Source of the DNA: Aotearoamyces nothofagi
Taxonomy: Eukaryota; Ascomycota; Leotiomycetes; Leotiales; Tympanidaceae
DNA: 64,000 nucleotides
NCBI GenBank assembly: GCA_015345905.1
Contig: JADDTR010000024.1
Coordinates: forward strand, 186,001 to 250,000
Reading direction: 5' to 3'
The notes beneath the pieces are model-generated. The model was given only the letters and a program-made list of their open reading frames with translations. It searched no databases and was not told where the DNA came from. The position numbers and the translations under genes were made by a program. Positions 1-12,104 of this stretch are shown piece after piece. Numbering within the stretch: the first letter of the stretch is position 1; each line of letters opens with the position of its first letter.

Positions 1-910
1 GCATCCTGTGCTACAATAGGTGGCTTTGCCATCTTAGCCAATCTACCATCGTCGACGTATAGACTTGAGCCTCCAATCTGGCTAGCCTGGAATGCGCGAA
101 CTGCATCCAGATCCAAGATTTGTTCAACAACGCTTGGTTCCTCGAAAGCAATACTGTGATCTAGATGCAAGAATCCTGGGTCAAAGAAATGGACAACGCC
201 CTTGCCTGACTTGATAGCCAAAGCATGGGCAGTCAAAGCAATATCTTGCGCCTCTTGCAAGGTATCAGACTGGAGGAATGTGAAGCCCGAATTTCGAATG
301 GAGGTTATAGAGGAATAATCGGGGTATTGCGAGGGCTGTAGTGATACATGGATGACCACCGGGTAGTTCGCAAGTCGGTAGAGGTGTGGCACAGATGAAA
401 CGAGGATGGAGGAGGTTGTAGTGACCGAGACAAGCTTGCCCGCTCGAATTGGGGCGAAGACTGAAAGCAGAGGGTCTGCGTTGTGTCTAATAATAAGTAT
501 CTACACAGGTTGTTAGCAGATCACCCAAGTGTCATCCGGCCTGCCAGTAGGAGACATTACCTCTGGAACACCGCCTTCAGATTTGGCAACAAGGCTCGAG
601 TCCTTGCGCATAGCATAACGATGCAAGTGCGACGAGAATTCCGAGTCCACAGCTTGCGCCGGCTGAACAGAGACGACCACATCGCTCGACAGGTATGCAA
701 TTCTCGCAACTACACATGGTATCAGCCAGGATTCCCGCAACGAGCAGGCGGGGTCTGTCTGCTCTTTGGATGGCGAGCGGGGCATTATAACATACCAGCC
801 TCTTCAGCGGTGCGAATCCTCGGCGTGGCCATATTGCTAGAAGCACCGCGGGTGTCCTTGCGCTGAGAATGAGAGGATGCACCTTCGAGCGGTTTGAAGA
901 AGAAGGACAT
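1..910 (-). CDS. MET5: Sulfite reductase [NADPH] hemoprotein beta subunit, N-terminal part (runs off window)
   Basis: The beta subunit carries siroheme and a 4Fe-4S cluster and reduces sulfite to sulfide in cytosolic sulfur assimilation. Three exons close in phase: 910..796, 709..561 and 500..1, with GT..AG introns. The start MSFFFKPLEG leads into ARIAYLSSDVVVSVQP, then DPLLSVFAPIRAGKLVSV and SGKGVVHFFDP, which resemble the pyruvate-oxidoreductase-like N-terminal region of fungal MET5 proteins and not the MET10 alpha subunit. The catalytic flavodoxin and siroheme regions lie beyond base 1 and are not visible. An internal ATG at 836 is a possible second start. A CCAAT box on the coding strand (1065..1061) lies about 150 bp upstream. 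No CYS3/MetR-type palindrome was recognised. Family assignment is fairly sure; subunit identity rests on the N-terminal region only. Confidence 0.8.
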
Positions 911-1890
911 GGTGGGAATACGGCCGTGATTTAGATTTTTGTTTCGACCGGGGGCGAAGACCGGAGCGACATGGGCAGTGGACAATTGAGCGGCCTATAA
1001 TAATTTCACCAACCCGTCGTTGATCCCTTGCAATTGCTCAGAAAGATTGCGCGCTCGCTGATTGGTGGAGCGGGGTGCGGCTTTCGAGTACGGTCGATGG
1101 CGTGCTCTGGCGTGCCAGGCCGCCAGGTCACTGGACCCCGCTGCGGGATTTGCATCGGTGCCTTTTCTTGCGATTTGTTCCCCTGAAGCGGCTTGGGGAG
1201 TCATCTTGGGGAGTCATCTTTCTCATATCCATTGCAGTAATTACCATTACAGCAATTAACATTACTGTAGTTACCCAGTATGCCCGGTATGCCCGGTACG
1301 ACTGTATTATATTGCAGGCGGATGCCGAGTCTGATGACTGTCTGAGTCGAGTCGGATACATGGATACTCTGTACCTGTACTCTATACTCTATATTCTCTG
1401 CTCTCTACTCTGTACTGTCTCTGCCTCGCCTCGCAGCAGCTTGATATAGGGCACTCGACACGGTAGAAGTAGAAGCGTGTCATGGCACAAAGAATGCAAG
1501 ATCCGTGATATCCTAATAAAGCGCTGCGATTACGCCGAACGTAGTCTTCCACTCTGTATTGCCCACAATAATCATCCTCTTCGACTATAACACCGACCAA
1601 ACCCCGAAGCCAAATCTGCAAGACGCTCAGCGTGGGCACTCTCCAATCACGTATTCTCAAAATCGTCATTGCGGGACTGTGGCACTATGCTATTCTTGTT
1701 GACATGATGGCACGACAAGCAGTGAGGCCATGTTCATGTCATGGCTTCTGTTCTTACCTTGCCGGCCTAGTATTACATATATCCAGAAACGCCGTCTTGG
1801 AGCCCAATGCTGTCCAATCACTCCTGCTCAGTAGCATCAAATGTCATCTTCCCATCATTAAAACGTCCATCTGCCCCCAAATCCTCTTGC
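911..1890. other. Intergenic region with short tandem duplications
   Basis: This holds the MET5 promoter side and the 3' flank of KEI1. It contains a 13-bp tandem duplication (CTTGGGGAGTCAT twice, near 1192-1220) and a tandem TGCCCGGTA-type repeat near 1278-1298. Open frames here have no family resemblance and poor codon quality. No RNA gene or transposon was recognised. Confidence 0.6.
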
Positions 1891-2931
1891 TTATTTCGGC
1901 AGTCCCTTTCCTACCAGGTCGCTAGCTGGTCTCGGTGGTCCAGTGCCACTTCTTGCTCTCCTCTCTCGCTCACTGTTTCCCGGTGGTTCTCTGACGGGGT
2001 TTACAACTGTGGTTCTAAACCGATTGTTCACGTCCTTCGTCCACTCATCATCTGCTATACCACCAAGCCAGTATGACCTCCCAACCGAAACCATAATCCT
2101 GCCCATATTGCCTTTCCATCCTTGTCCCTGTGGCAAATTTTCGGCGAAAGGGCTATCGGGTAGCTCCTGTGCAGCTCCATCGACATGTGGCTGTTGGCTT
2201 CTCGCGGTAGCTTGCATGTATTGTCGGATGACTTGGCGAGCGTAGGACATCAGAATGAGGATAAAGTAGATGCGAATTAGCATCAGTGCCACAATGAGCA
2301 TGATACTAGGCACGCCCTCGTAGGACATTGCGCCAGTTTCAAAGTTTTGGCCGCTTGCCGCTTCCACCGCCGACCTCACAACACCAATAGCACCGGCATC
2401 TTGTCCATCTGTGGCCCCGGCTTCTAGTGTCGTAGTGATGCCACCTTCTGTGGCATTGTACCCGGAAGACGTGAATCCCGCTGTATCATCAATAGTTCCG
2501 CTCCCTGGAGCCCTTTCAGGCACGGTGCCGTTGAGCACAGTCAAAAACCAAGTGACAGCAAAAGCCGAAGTGTAGAATGAGTTAACGACAGTATCGATCA
2601 TGTAGAACCAGGCAAGGACAAGGCAATGCACCGGACTTTGTTTTCGGGCATGTGGGATAAGCCACGCAAGTAGGCCAAGCGCTACGACAGAGTATAGGTA
2701 CATCGAGAGTTGCATAGCATTAAGCTTGAGCCCTGCAAAGACGGCAAGAAGTCCATAGAATCCGGTTGCCTTGTTGAATAGCATCGACAGTGTGATCATC
2801 TCTACTCCAGTGCGCAAACTCATGAAGAAGAGGAAAGTCTGTCCTGCCAGTCAGCATGCCTCCTAAAGGTTACGAGGAAGACGTCTTACACGTGGCCGTG
2901 GCAACTGTAGCCATGACGGGCGGATAGCCAT
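1891..2931 (-). CDS. KEI1: Inositolphosphorylceramide synthase regulatory subunit Kei1
   Basis: Kei1 is the non-catalytic Golgi subunit that partners Aur1 in making inositolphosphorylceramide from ceramide and phosphatidylinositol. Two exons, 2931..2890 and 2838..1891, give 329 residues. Exon 1 encodes MAIRPSWLQLPRPR and joins exactly to TFLFFMSLRTGVEMITLSML, the conserved opening of the DUF1753/Kei1 family. Four hydrophobic stretches are visible: around MITLSMLFNKATGFYGLLAV, MYLYSVVALGLLAWLIP, CLVLAWFYMIDTVVNSFY and IMLIVALMLIRIYFILILM. A Gly/Thr-rich loop lies between the third and fourth, and the tail after residue 230 is hydrophilic and low complexity, as in orthologues. The tiny first exon is easily missed, because the second exon has its own in-frame ATG at 2823. 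Confidence 0.9.
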
Positions 2932-3387
2932 TGTGAAGTGTCGAGTCGAAATAATCTCTATTGTATATATACCTATACTGAGATTTCCACACGGCGTTTT
3001 GTATTCGCGATGTGTTGCAAGCTTAATAGTGTAAAAACATCGGAAATGGTCAACGCCCGGAGCATTCGGTGTTAGTCTTAATTAAAGTCTATTTGCGACC
3101 CACCGAGATTAGGATTCGCTCCAATTTGGCATAAGCAAGTCAACCCTGTTTTAAGGCACCATTTCTAATTCTCAGGGTCTCCCCATAGAAGAAATTTTTG
3201 AATGATAATTAATTCGAATTCCAGTCATTTCTGACTCTTTTTTCTACATTACAGCCTCTGCGCACCCAAAGGCATTCCGGTATCATACAGTTGCCAATCC
3301 GCTATGCTCAACTCTTCTAGCCTTCCAACACGTCACATAATGCATTAACTCCCGAGCGGGCGCTCTTGGTATATGGCTCGCCTAACC
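2932..3387. other. Intergenic: KEI1 promoter and YPT6 3' flank
   Basis: AT-rich spacer of about 450 bp. Both flanking genes are on the minus strand, so this holds the KEI1 promoter and the YPT6 terminator. No motif or RNA gene could be supported. Confidence 0.5.
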
Positions 3388-4285
<898 letters not shown>

Positions 4286-4585
4286 TTTGATCGTGTATAA
4301 ACTGTAAAATTCGTTTGAGTTACTTGATATTTCGGCAGCCTTTGCTGATTATGTACAAGAATCCGTGGAGTCGTGAAGGAATTTTGTAGTTAACAAAGCC
4401 GCCTAGGTTCAGGAGATGCGGATACCGCTTTCAGGCGCAGCATATGGCCTGGACATTCTTGGCAGAGCGGTCCCTAGCGCGCCTTTCGGCAAAACCATTA
4501 CCCGAAAGATCTTGAATTTTGTCTACCGAATATTTGAAGAACTTCTCCACATTGCCAGTAGAATTGTATTTACACGACAGCAATC
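4286..4585. promoter_or_regulatory. Divergent promoter between YPT6 and NOP53
   Basis: This 300-bp spacer separates two start codons facing away from each other, so it must hold both 5' UTRs and promoters. I saw no clear PAC, RRPE or CCAAT element that would assign a regulator. Confidence 0.6.
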
Positions 4586-5961
4586 ATGCCGATAATAAAG
4601 CGAGCGACTGTCTCCCCCGGAGCTCCTCAACAGAGGAATCAGCCTTCAAGAAAGGGCAAGAAGGCGTGGCGCAAAAATGTGGACGTTTCCGAAGTTCAGG
4701 AGGGCTTGGAAGAAGTGCGGGACCAAGTGATGAAAGGGTATGTATTTCCCTAATACGGTACAAGTATTCCAACTGACAACTCTATAGAGGAATTATCGCC
4801 GAGAAGGATTCTGCTGACCTCTTCACTCTGGATACCGCCGGCGATAAAGAAATTGTCAAGAAATATCTAAAAGGAGCCAAGCCCCTCAAAGCCGATGAAA
4901 TTATTTCCCAGCGCTCTGCTGTTCCTGCAGTGTCGATGCGAAAACGTCCTGGCGAGAAGACGACAGATGGAATTGTGGAGGCCAAACGCCAGCGGGTCAG
5001 CTATGTTTCACACAAAGAGCTAACTCGCCTACGGCAGATTGCGGATGGACGTCAAAACCAAAGCCTGGTTGAAATCACAGAGCCGGCATTTGATCCATGG
5101 GACGAGCAAAAAGATGCTTTGGAGAAGGTCCAAGACCCTAGATTCTCATTCTTGGATAAAGCACAGAAGACGAAGGCACCAAAGACATTAAAACATAAGC
5201 CTATTTCTCTTGCCGCCAGTGGCAAGGCTGTCCCCGCTGTGCAGAAGCCAGAAGCCGGATACAGCTACAATCCTGTGTATACCGACTACGAAGAGCGTCT
5301 CTTGAACGAAGGCGAGAAGGAAGTAGCAGCAGAAGAAAAGCGACAGGCCGCAGCCGAAGCAGAGCGTGTCAAGCTAGAAGCGTCAGCAAAGTCCGCCGCA
5401 GAAGCCGTAGCTGCAGAGGCTCGCGGCGACCTATCTGAATGGGAAGAGGACTCTGCATGGGAGGGACTCGAGAGTGGTGCCGAGGATGTAAGACTCAATG
5501 CCAAACGGCCAGAACGCAAGACGCAGGCCCAGCGTAACAGAATAAAGCGCCGAAAGGAGGAAGAGCGCAAGGCAAAGATGGCAGCAGAGATCCGGAAGCG
5601 CGACGAGCAAGCCACGCAGATAAAGAAAATCGCAAAAGCCATCGCAGCACGCGAGGAAGCGCGGGCCCTGGCCGTCGAAGGAGAAGCCAACAGCAGCAGC
5701 AGCGAAGGCGACGACGTCGAGCTCCGCCGCCGCAAGCTCGGCAAGATCCTCCTGCCCGAGAAGCAGCTCGAGCTGGTCCTGCCCGACGAGCTCCAGGAGT
5801 CCCTCCGCCTCCTGCGGCCCGAGGGCAACCTCCTCAAGGACCGCTACCGCAGCCTTCTCGTCCGCGGCCGCATGGAGAGCCGGCGGCCCATCGCCTTCCA
5901 CAAGAAGGCCCGGACCAAGGCCACCGAGAAGTGGACCCACAAGGACTTTATGCTTCACTGA
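4586..5961 (+). CDS. NOP53: Ribosome biogenesis protein Nop53 (GLTSCR2 family)
   Basis: Nop53 recruits the exosome cofactor Mtr4 to pre-60S particles for 7S to 5.8S rRNA processing in the nucleolus. Exons 4586..4737 and 4788..5961 give 441 residues. The opening MPIIKRATVSPGAPQQRNQP is followed by SRKGKKAWRKNVDVSEV, the conserved family start. The middle holds VSHKELTRLRQIA and SYNPVYTDYEERL, then a long charged Ala/Glu/Arg helix (about residues 170-330). The C-terminus LRPEGNLLKDRYRSLLVRGR and TEKWTHKDFMLH matches the invariant Nop53 tail. GC content and C/G-ending codons rise sharply in the 3' half (5640-5940), so long antisense open frames there are shadows. A single 50-nt intron sits after the N-terminal motif. 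Confidence 0.94.
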
Positions 5962-7332
5962 TTCGAGCGCTCCGGGTTGGCGGGGGGGTCCTCTGCTTCT
6001 CTTGTTATTTTTTTTTTTCATGCGGCGTCGGAAATGGATTGGTTGATATAGTAATATACATATCGGAAATACACAAGATCTGTAACGATCGCCTCTACCC
6101 CTTCCCCGTGACCGCCCTACATGACTGTGACTCGTCTTTCTTTTTCTTCTCTCTCTTCTCTCTCCATTGTACTATATACTACTCTCTGCCAAACAAGGCA
6201 GGTACGGAAGGGGGTTGGCAAAAGTCGCAGATTATATATAGATTATCATATAACTCAACAATCTACAAATCAATTGACTTAAAAATCTTGTAGGACCACC
6301 TTCACACCTGATGACTTTCCTATATACGAATCGATAGCTCACCAATCCCACATGTTGAAAATATCAGATATAAGATCATTTTCCCAAATCTCCAATGCTG
6401 TCTTTTTTTTTTGGTAAAAATCAGCTAAACTCCAACGCTTTTCTATTCTGCAACTTTTTTGGTCGATGATAACTCTCCAAATACTCTCAGTTGGGTTTAA
6501 GATCTAGTTGCTGAGATAAGAATAGATATAAGATTCAAACTCTGGCTCTAGTATTGCAAAGACTATGATTTTTTTGACTGGTATTCTTTTTTTTTTTCTA
6601 TATATATATACTTTAGAATTATCTTTATTATATATATATATATATATAAAGTCTTATCTTCTCTCATTTTCAGATTTCTTGTTCTTTTGTAATTTTCAGC
6701 TGATATTTATTCTTTAAACTATAAACAACTATCAACTTTAATAAAAAAGTAAAATTGGATATATAGTCTAATCTCTATCTCTAGTCTCTCTTTCTATCTT
6801 TCTTTTTATTATACTCCTCTTTTTTTTTCTTCTCTTTTTTTTTCTCTCCTCTCTCTTTCTTTCTCTTCTCTTTCTTTTCCTTCTTTCTTTCTTTCTCTCC
6901 TCTCTCTCTCCATTGCACCACTCTCTGCCAAACAAAGCAGGTACAATTCGCCAGGCCGGCTCTCTCGCGTGCTCGGGCTCCTCCGGTTCTTTGCTTGGTT
7001 TAGTTTGGGTCAGCAGGGGCGGGCGCGCGTGCTCGGGGATCTTCTGGGGAGCTCGAGCGTTCACCTGCGACTGTCTGCTGCTGGAGAATAGTCTCTATAT
7101 ATATATATATATACATGTATATAAATCTAGCATGTGTGGAGCTTCTAGCCTTCTAATTTCCGAATCATCTATATCCCTGCTCTATACTAGTCTCGCACGC
7201 TATTCCGACGCCCGGCTCATCACGAGAAGAGCAGTCAAGTCAGCTGTATATGTGCATATTCTATGAAGCCATCTCTACTACCCTTTGCCCAGGGTTAGAC
7301 CCATCCATTCGTCCATCGTGTTCAGGTCGGTT
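5962..7332. repeat. AT- and pyrimidine-rich spacer flanked by a 25-bp direct repeat
   Basis: This 1.37-kb block has no credible gene. It contains (TA)n tracts near 6600, 6635-6650 and 7091-7110 and a long CT-rich run (about 6776-6910). The 25-bp sequence starting ACTCTCTGCCAAACAA occurs at 6181-6205 and again at 6920-6944 with one mismatch, both preceded by pyrimidine-rich DNA and CCATTG. The DNA between the copies is strongly AT-rich, while 6950-7080 returns to GC-rich sequence. This could be an old insertion or a slipped duplication; no transposon protein or terminal inverted repeat was recognised. Confidence 0.55.
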
Positions 7333-9483
7333 TTAGAAGCTCATCAAATCTGCAGAAGCACTTCAAGTTAGCAAGACGGTTCCCAGAGTTATTCTATTCC
7401 CCAAGCAAAGGGGCATGGACTTACCTCTGCCAAACAATGCTCTCTTGGCCCAATCCATTGCCAACAGAATTCTCGTTCTGAAACTAACGCTCTGCGCGAA
7501 ATATACACTTCTCCACGCATACACGGCCCACAAGCCTCCCGTCACACTCCATCCACCACCCCAGTCAAAGACGGCGCTGTTTCCAATGTACGCAAGACTA
7601 CCTAGGTGCCGGTATTCGAAAGCTTTATACACGGCCTCGTCTAGATCCCCGTCCTTGACATCGTTGAGAGACAAGCCTGGTGCAGCACGCGCCATCTTGT
7701 TGAATTTGTGTGCGAGGTATTGGCCTTGCTGATGAGCCCGTTGAGCCGTAGCAGGGAGCGAGGTGAGCTTGGAATCGATCTGCAGGAGCAGTTCGCGCAG
7801 CTCGCCGAAATCGAGTGTTCCAGATTGATCCTTGTCATAAGCGGCGAAGAGACGGTCAAGCCGCTTCAGATGGTCGACGGCTTGAGGAAAGCGCCTCCTC
7901 ACACGTCCTGCAACATTGCACCACTCGCTAAACGTCAGCTCCATTGTCTCTGGGTTTTTGCCTTTCTCAAATGCAAGGTTTCGGAGGAACATGACGAGGT
8001 GGTCAGCGACATTGTTCTGGACCGTGGCACAGTCACCAATGGCATAGACGTCGCCGAGAGGAGTGCCGTTTAGGCGGAGATGAGTGTCCGTCTCGAGTGC
8101 GTGCTTGTTGTTTTGGGCTGAGCCGAGGGACTCTGCAACGCGTTGACTGAATGGGGTTTGTGAGACGCCGGTGGACCAAAGGCAGAACCCCATTGGAATT
8201 TCCTTGGTTATGGTCTCGCCATGCTCGCCCTTTTGGGTGAAAAGAATCTTGTCAGGTTGGACTTCTTTTACTCGAGAATTCGTGAGGACTTCGACTTGGT
8301 CGCGGCTAAAGCGGGACTCCGCATACCTCGAGACAGCCTCATCGTAGGTGTTCAGGATGTGGCCTCTACTCTGGATCAGGTGAACCGAGATCTCATTTCG
8401 CAAGATCTTTGGGAAGACCTGCGTTAAATCCTCGTTGAGCAGATCAAAAAGCTCGGCAGCAAATTCCACCCCCGTTGGACCACCACCGCAGACAACGAAT
8501 GAGAGAAGCCTTCTTCTTTCCTCATCTGACGTCGTAGGTAAGCACGCATATTCGAGGTTGTTGAGCACCTTGTTTTTTATCTTCCTCGCGTCGTCGATGT
8601 TCTTCAGAAAATTGCAGTTCTCCAGCCCAGGAACGCCGTGCGGGTTAGTCGTCGATCCGACCCCAATTACGAGCTTGTCGTAAGGCAGATAGAATCGAGT
8701 CTCCTTTCCCTCGGCGTCGGTCTGTGAGACCTCGACCAGCTTCTCGGAGAATTCTATTTGCTCAGCGTTGGCCTTGAGAAAGTGTCCCCTAACTCTAGTG
8801 ACAATCCGACGGATTGGCTCAGCCAAAGATCTAAGCTCTAATGTGCCCACCGTCGCAGACGGCAACATGGGCGTAAACAGAAAATAATTGGTGGGTGAAA
8901 TCAGCGTGACGTGGTAGTCCTCGGGGTTCAGAGTCTTCAGCAGGGCCACACTGCCCCATCCTCCACCCAGTACGACCAGTTTTGGCTTGTCTTTCTGGCG
9001 GAGCATATCCGAGCAGTCATCGTCATCGACGAGCACCTCAGCTATGGGCAGGTTCTTTGGGCCTCCCCTTCGCGGCGATAATGCTAGGTCCGAGACCTTG
9101 ATATCCTTGTATGACAGATCCTCGCGGTAGGTCGAGGCGTCGTAGAAAAAGAAACCAACGATCCCAACGGACACTACAGTAACAGATATTCCAAGCCACG
9201 CGGCAGAGCGAAGGACGAAATTCATGAGCCGTGATCGTGTTTGCGGCAGCGGGCTACCAGAAATGCCGGCGATGCCGCGATCATGGCGGTGGGAAAAGAA
9301 GCCCTGCCATTGACGCCGCTGTATCGAGTGCAAGAGCTGTGGCCTATGCCGGCTCGAATGGTATGGCCGCGGGATTGCAGAGCCACGGCTTTGCAGTCTG
9401 GCGGAGCAGTGGCAGAGCTGCGGTGTCGATCTCGAGATACTGTGCCATCGCGCAATGCGTGCGGGATGCGGCTGGCGGAGCAT
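7333..9483 (-). CDS. NDE1: External alternative NADH dehydrogenase with EF-hand (NDE type)
   Basis: A rotenone-insensitive, non-proton-pumping type II NADH:ubiquinone oxidoreductase on the outer face of the inner mitochondrial membrane. Exons 9483..7425 and 7349..7333 give 691 residues; the last exon encodes only the tail DLMSF. Residues 1-90 are Arg/Ser/His-rich like a mitochondrial presequence, and residues 95-114 form a membrane anchor. The FAD-binding motif is VVLGGGWGSVALL (about 170-182) and the NADH-binding motif VVCGGGPTGVEFAAEL (about 330-345). An EF-hand loop DKDQSGTLDFGEL (about 550-562) sits inside the second domain and marks the calcium-responsive NDE subclass. The frame stays open 45 codons upstream of the chosen ATG, through a tandem repeat, but those codons are low complexity, so the ATG at 9483 is preferred. 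Confidence 0.94.
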
Positions 9484-9553
9484 GGTATTGTGATTAGCAG
9501 CGGTCGAAGTGTATCGGGGGATCATGAGCAGCAGAGCATGCTGGGATTGGGAC

Positions 9554-9605
9554 GAGGTGGTAGAGAGAGGTGGTAGAGAGAGGTGGTAGAGAGAGGTGGT
9601 AGAGA
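9554..9605. repeat. 13-bp tandem repeat, four units
   Basis: Four perfect copies of GAGGTGGTAGAGA lie 71-122 bp upstream of the NDE1 start codon, so in its 5' UTR or core promoter. Read on the coding strand the units are pyrimidine-rich (TCTCTACCACCTC). Confidence 0.9.
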
Positions 9606-10352
9606 CAAAAAGCAGCAATTGTCCGCAGAGCTGGAAAGCTGAGATGGGATGACGCAGTTAAGGTACCGTGCCGTGCCGTGCAGGACAATTGCTGCGATAG
9701 CGTCAGCCGAGGAGGAGGAATGCCACCGTAGAGGCCGCAGTGGCCGCAGTGACGCAGAGACGCAGAGACGCAGAGACGCAGAGATGGATGCGGCGGCCGT
9801 AGGGACCCTGGGTGCCTGGGGGGCCAGGCACCGTGTGCACCGCACCAGCACCGGGAGTCCCTACGTCAGGACCGCAGGACCGCAGGACCGCAGGACCCTA
9901 CCGTGGCCACTCCAGTACCTTATCGTCGGTGTTGCAGCCTGTTCCCGCCTGTTCGAGCACTGGAGCGGCCAGGACCGCCGGGTCTGCACGGGACTGCGCT
10001 GCACGGGACTGCATTGTCGCCGACATCTCCGTCGTCGCGGCTTTGGCAGCGCATTCTTCACATGGCCCGTGCGAGCTACGTGCTGTTCCTCTCGGACATG
10101 CCAGACACGTCACATATCATTAGACACCCGAGAGCAACATGGCATAGTGCACAAGTGGTTGTGATTCTACTATATAAGTCTAGGCCTTCCAAGGAAGACT
10201 TGTCCAGCTCGGCCAGCTCGGCCAGCTACCCCACCCAGTACGCCCGCAACATGCCACCCCCTTCTGTCAATCCAGCCATGGTTGCCAAACGCCAAAGTCC
10301 ACAAGAAATTGCCCTCGAACGCCATGCCAAATATTATCCTCTCATGTTTCCC
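9606..10352. other. GC-rich intergenic region with microsatellites and a TATA-like element
   Basis: It contains an 8-bp tandem repeat GACGCAGA (four units, 9751-9782), an 8-bp repeat CAGGACCG (about 9867-9898) and small CCGTG and CAGCTCGGC repeats. A TATATAAG element near 10171 precedes a 45-codon plus-strand frame (10251..10388) that overlaps the GID8 3' end. No gene was recognised. Confidence 0.5.
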
Positions 10353-11526
10353 TCATGTCATCATTGCATCGTGCCCATTCGAAATTGATTCATCTGTCTG
10401 ATTCTGCTTGTCTGCGTCAAGTCCAAGAGGAAGGTGGTTTGGCAAATCCTTCTTGATGTCTCGAGCAGACTCTTCAGCCCATGCGCGTAAACGTACAAGG
10501 TTCCTGATCGCAGCATCTCGCCGCTGACCTTGGCTAGATAAGATAGCTTTGTTAACCCTATCAGCAACACTCTTCCGCAGATCAGGCTGTAAGAGGGCGG
10601 CGAGCGGAGGCTCGAGATTATCTGGCGGGAAGAGTAATAGAGCCATGGTTCGCTCAAGATCTTCTAGGAATTCGGGATTTGTGGGTGCGCGGGGCGCGAG
10701 TTGTGTTGTAGCAAATGTTAAGGCCGGCGTAATATTACCTCCAGGAGTGGCATTGCATGCTCGGATGAGTTCAACTAGCTGTAGCCGTAGAAGAGCGAAG
10801 TGGAGGGAGGGGTCGGAGTCGAGTATCTGAAATCCATTTATTAGTGACGTTGCACAAGAAAAAACGCGTCATTTCAAGATGGATATTTTGACTTTGCTCA
10901 TACTGAGGACTGAAGTATATGGTGTTTCTCATCAACGACCCGAAGGCTATATGAGTGGTGCATGAAACAAGAATAATCATCGCAAATTTAGGTAATAATA
11001 CGGAGGAAAGACGAGTCTTACTAACCTGGGGGTTGAGCTCATTGAGAGCTTCGATGGCACTTTGGATGCTCCCAAGGTGAATGTCATGTTTAATCTGATT
11101 GCGGACAATCACCGACTCTTGTTGCTCGAGAGGTTTGAGATTTGCTTCCTTCGAGAACTTGTCAGCAGCAGAAGGGTAACCCTCTGCCGTGAGGTAGTCA
11201 AGAATAAGGACGTTGATGTCGCTGTCACACATAGCCATCATTAGCTCCATGTTAACTTTGTTGTCCTCCATTAGGAAGAACTTCGAGGGATGAATAATTT
11301 GAGTAGGCGGTAGTTCAGAAAGACAACTTAATATGTTCTCCACATGCGTAATTCTCGGAGAGATTCCCAGTTGATTAAAACACATCATATAAAGCCTGTA
11401 CAATGGAATGGAGGGATGCGGGAACAACTGAGGAATCTGCACGTACCTTTTCGATGGTCTCACCTCATCGACACGTCGTTCAAACGCATGCTGTGAAGGC
11501 GTTGTAGTGGAAGCCGTCGAAGAGGT
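10353..11526 (-). CDS. GID8: GID/CTLH E3 ligase subunit Gid8 (5' end unresolved)
   Basis: Gid8 (human TWA1) is a scaffold subunit of the GID/CTLH ubiquitin ligase that degrades gluconeogenic enzymes after glucose is added. Three exons are certain: up to 11447, 11221..11026 and 10826..10353. They encode HAFERRVDEVRPSK, then a LisH motif (DINVLILDYLTAEGYPSAA), a CTLH region (EQQESVIVRNQIKHDIHLGS...ALNELNPQ) and a CRA domain (SDPSLHFALLRLQLVELIR, ATTQLAPRAPTNPEFLEDLE, LRAWAEESARDIKKDLP). The tail DADKQNQTDESISNGHDAMM is short and acidic, as in Aspergillus. Upstream of TSSTASTTTPSQHAFERR the frame meets a stop (TGA) with no ATG, so a further 5' exon must exist that I could not place. The coordinate 11526 marks the last family-like codon only. 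Confidence 0.88.
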
Positions 11527-12104
11527 CTTGCACCGCCTGTCAGTGCACGAGAACAGCTTCTGGTATGCAGGAGAAACCGACCATCTTGCAACGTGTAGTC
11601 TATCTTTGTTCCATATGCAGAGTCTGAGGTACCTTCAACAGCGTCCAGCACTGTCGATGACGGTCGTCCAATATTCAGATACTAGGTACAGACACTATAC
11701 AGATGGCAGTAAATGATCCGGGGGGTTTTCTCAACCTCAAGGAGCATCAATGATTGATGAAACTTTTGTGGAAAGTATGTAGTGGGATAGGTTGTGCGAG
11801 AAATGGAAGTTTCTTTAAAAGACGTGGAGAGGCTAGTGAGCTTGTACGGAAAGCGCTTCGGAGCAACTACGCAAATCGCAAATGATTAGGCACGTGAGGA
11901 AGATTAAGCATAAAAGCTTCAGTCAGATACGCCCGCAAACATAGCTAAATATCAATAAACCTTTAATTGCTCTGTCGAAGCTCGGCTCATGTAACAGAGC
12001 CCCACTGAGAACTCCAATTCTCTATCTTGTTCTTTCCATGCAGTTAAAGGCGCTCCATACCTCATCACGCCCCCCGAGAGCTCCCAAATCACGGGTCTCT
12101 CGAG
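11527..12104. promoter_or_regulatory. Divergent spacer between GID8 and URK1
   Basis: It holds the unplaced first exon and promoter of GID8 and the promoter of URK1, which is transcribed the other way. No specific regulator site was identified. Confidence 0.5.

Noticed and set aside
1062-1449. Open frames of 65 and 124 codons in the MET5-KEI1 spacer
   Set aside because: No family resemblance, repeats inside, poor codon quality, overlap with the MET5 promoter.
5286-6021. Antisense frames of 183 and 196 codons over NOP53
   Set aside because: They mirror the Ala/Glu/Arg-rich helix and GC-rich 3' end of NOP53; the sense frame matches the whole family.
9484-9618. Longer NDE1 N-terminus extending through the tandem repeat
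   Set aside because: The extra codons are low-complexity Leu/Ser/Pro/Thr from the 13-bp repeat and precede a good presequence starting at the chosen ATG.
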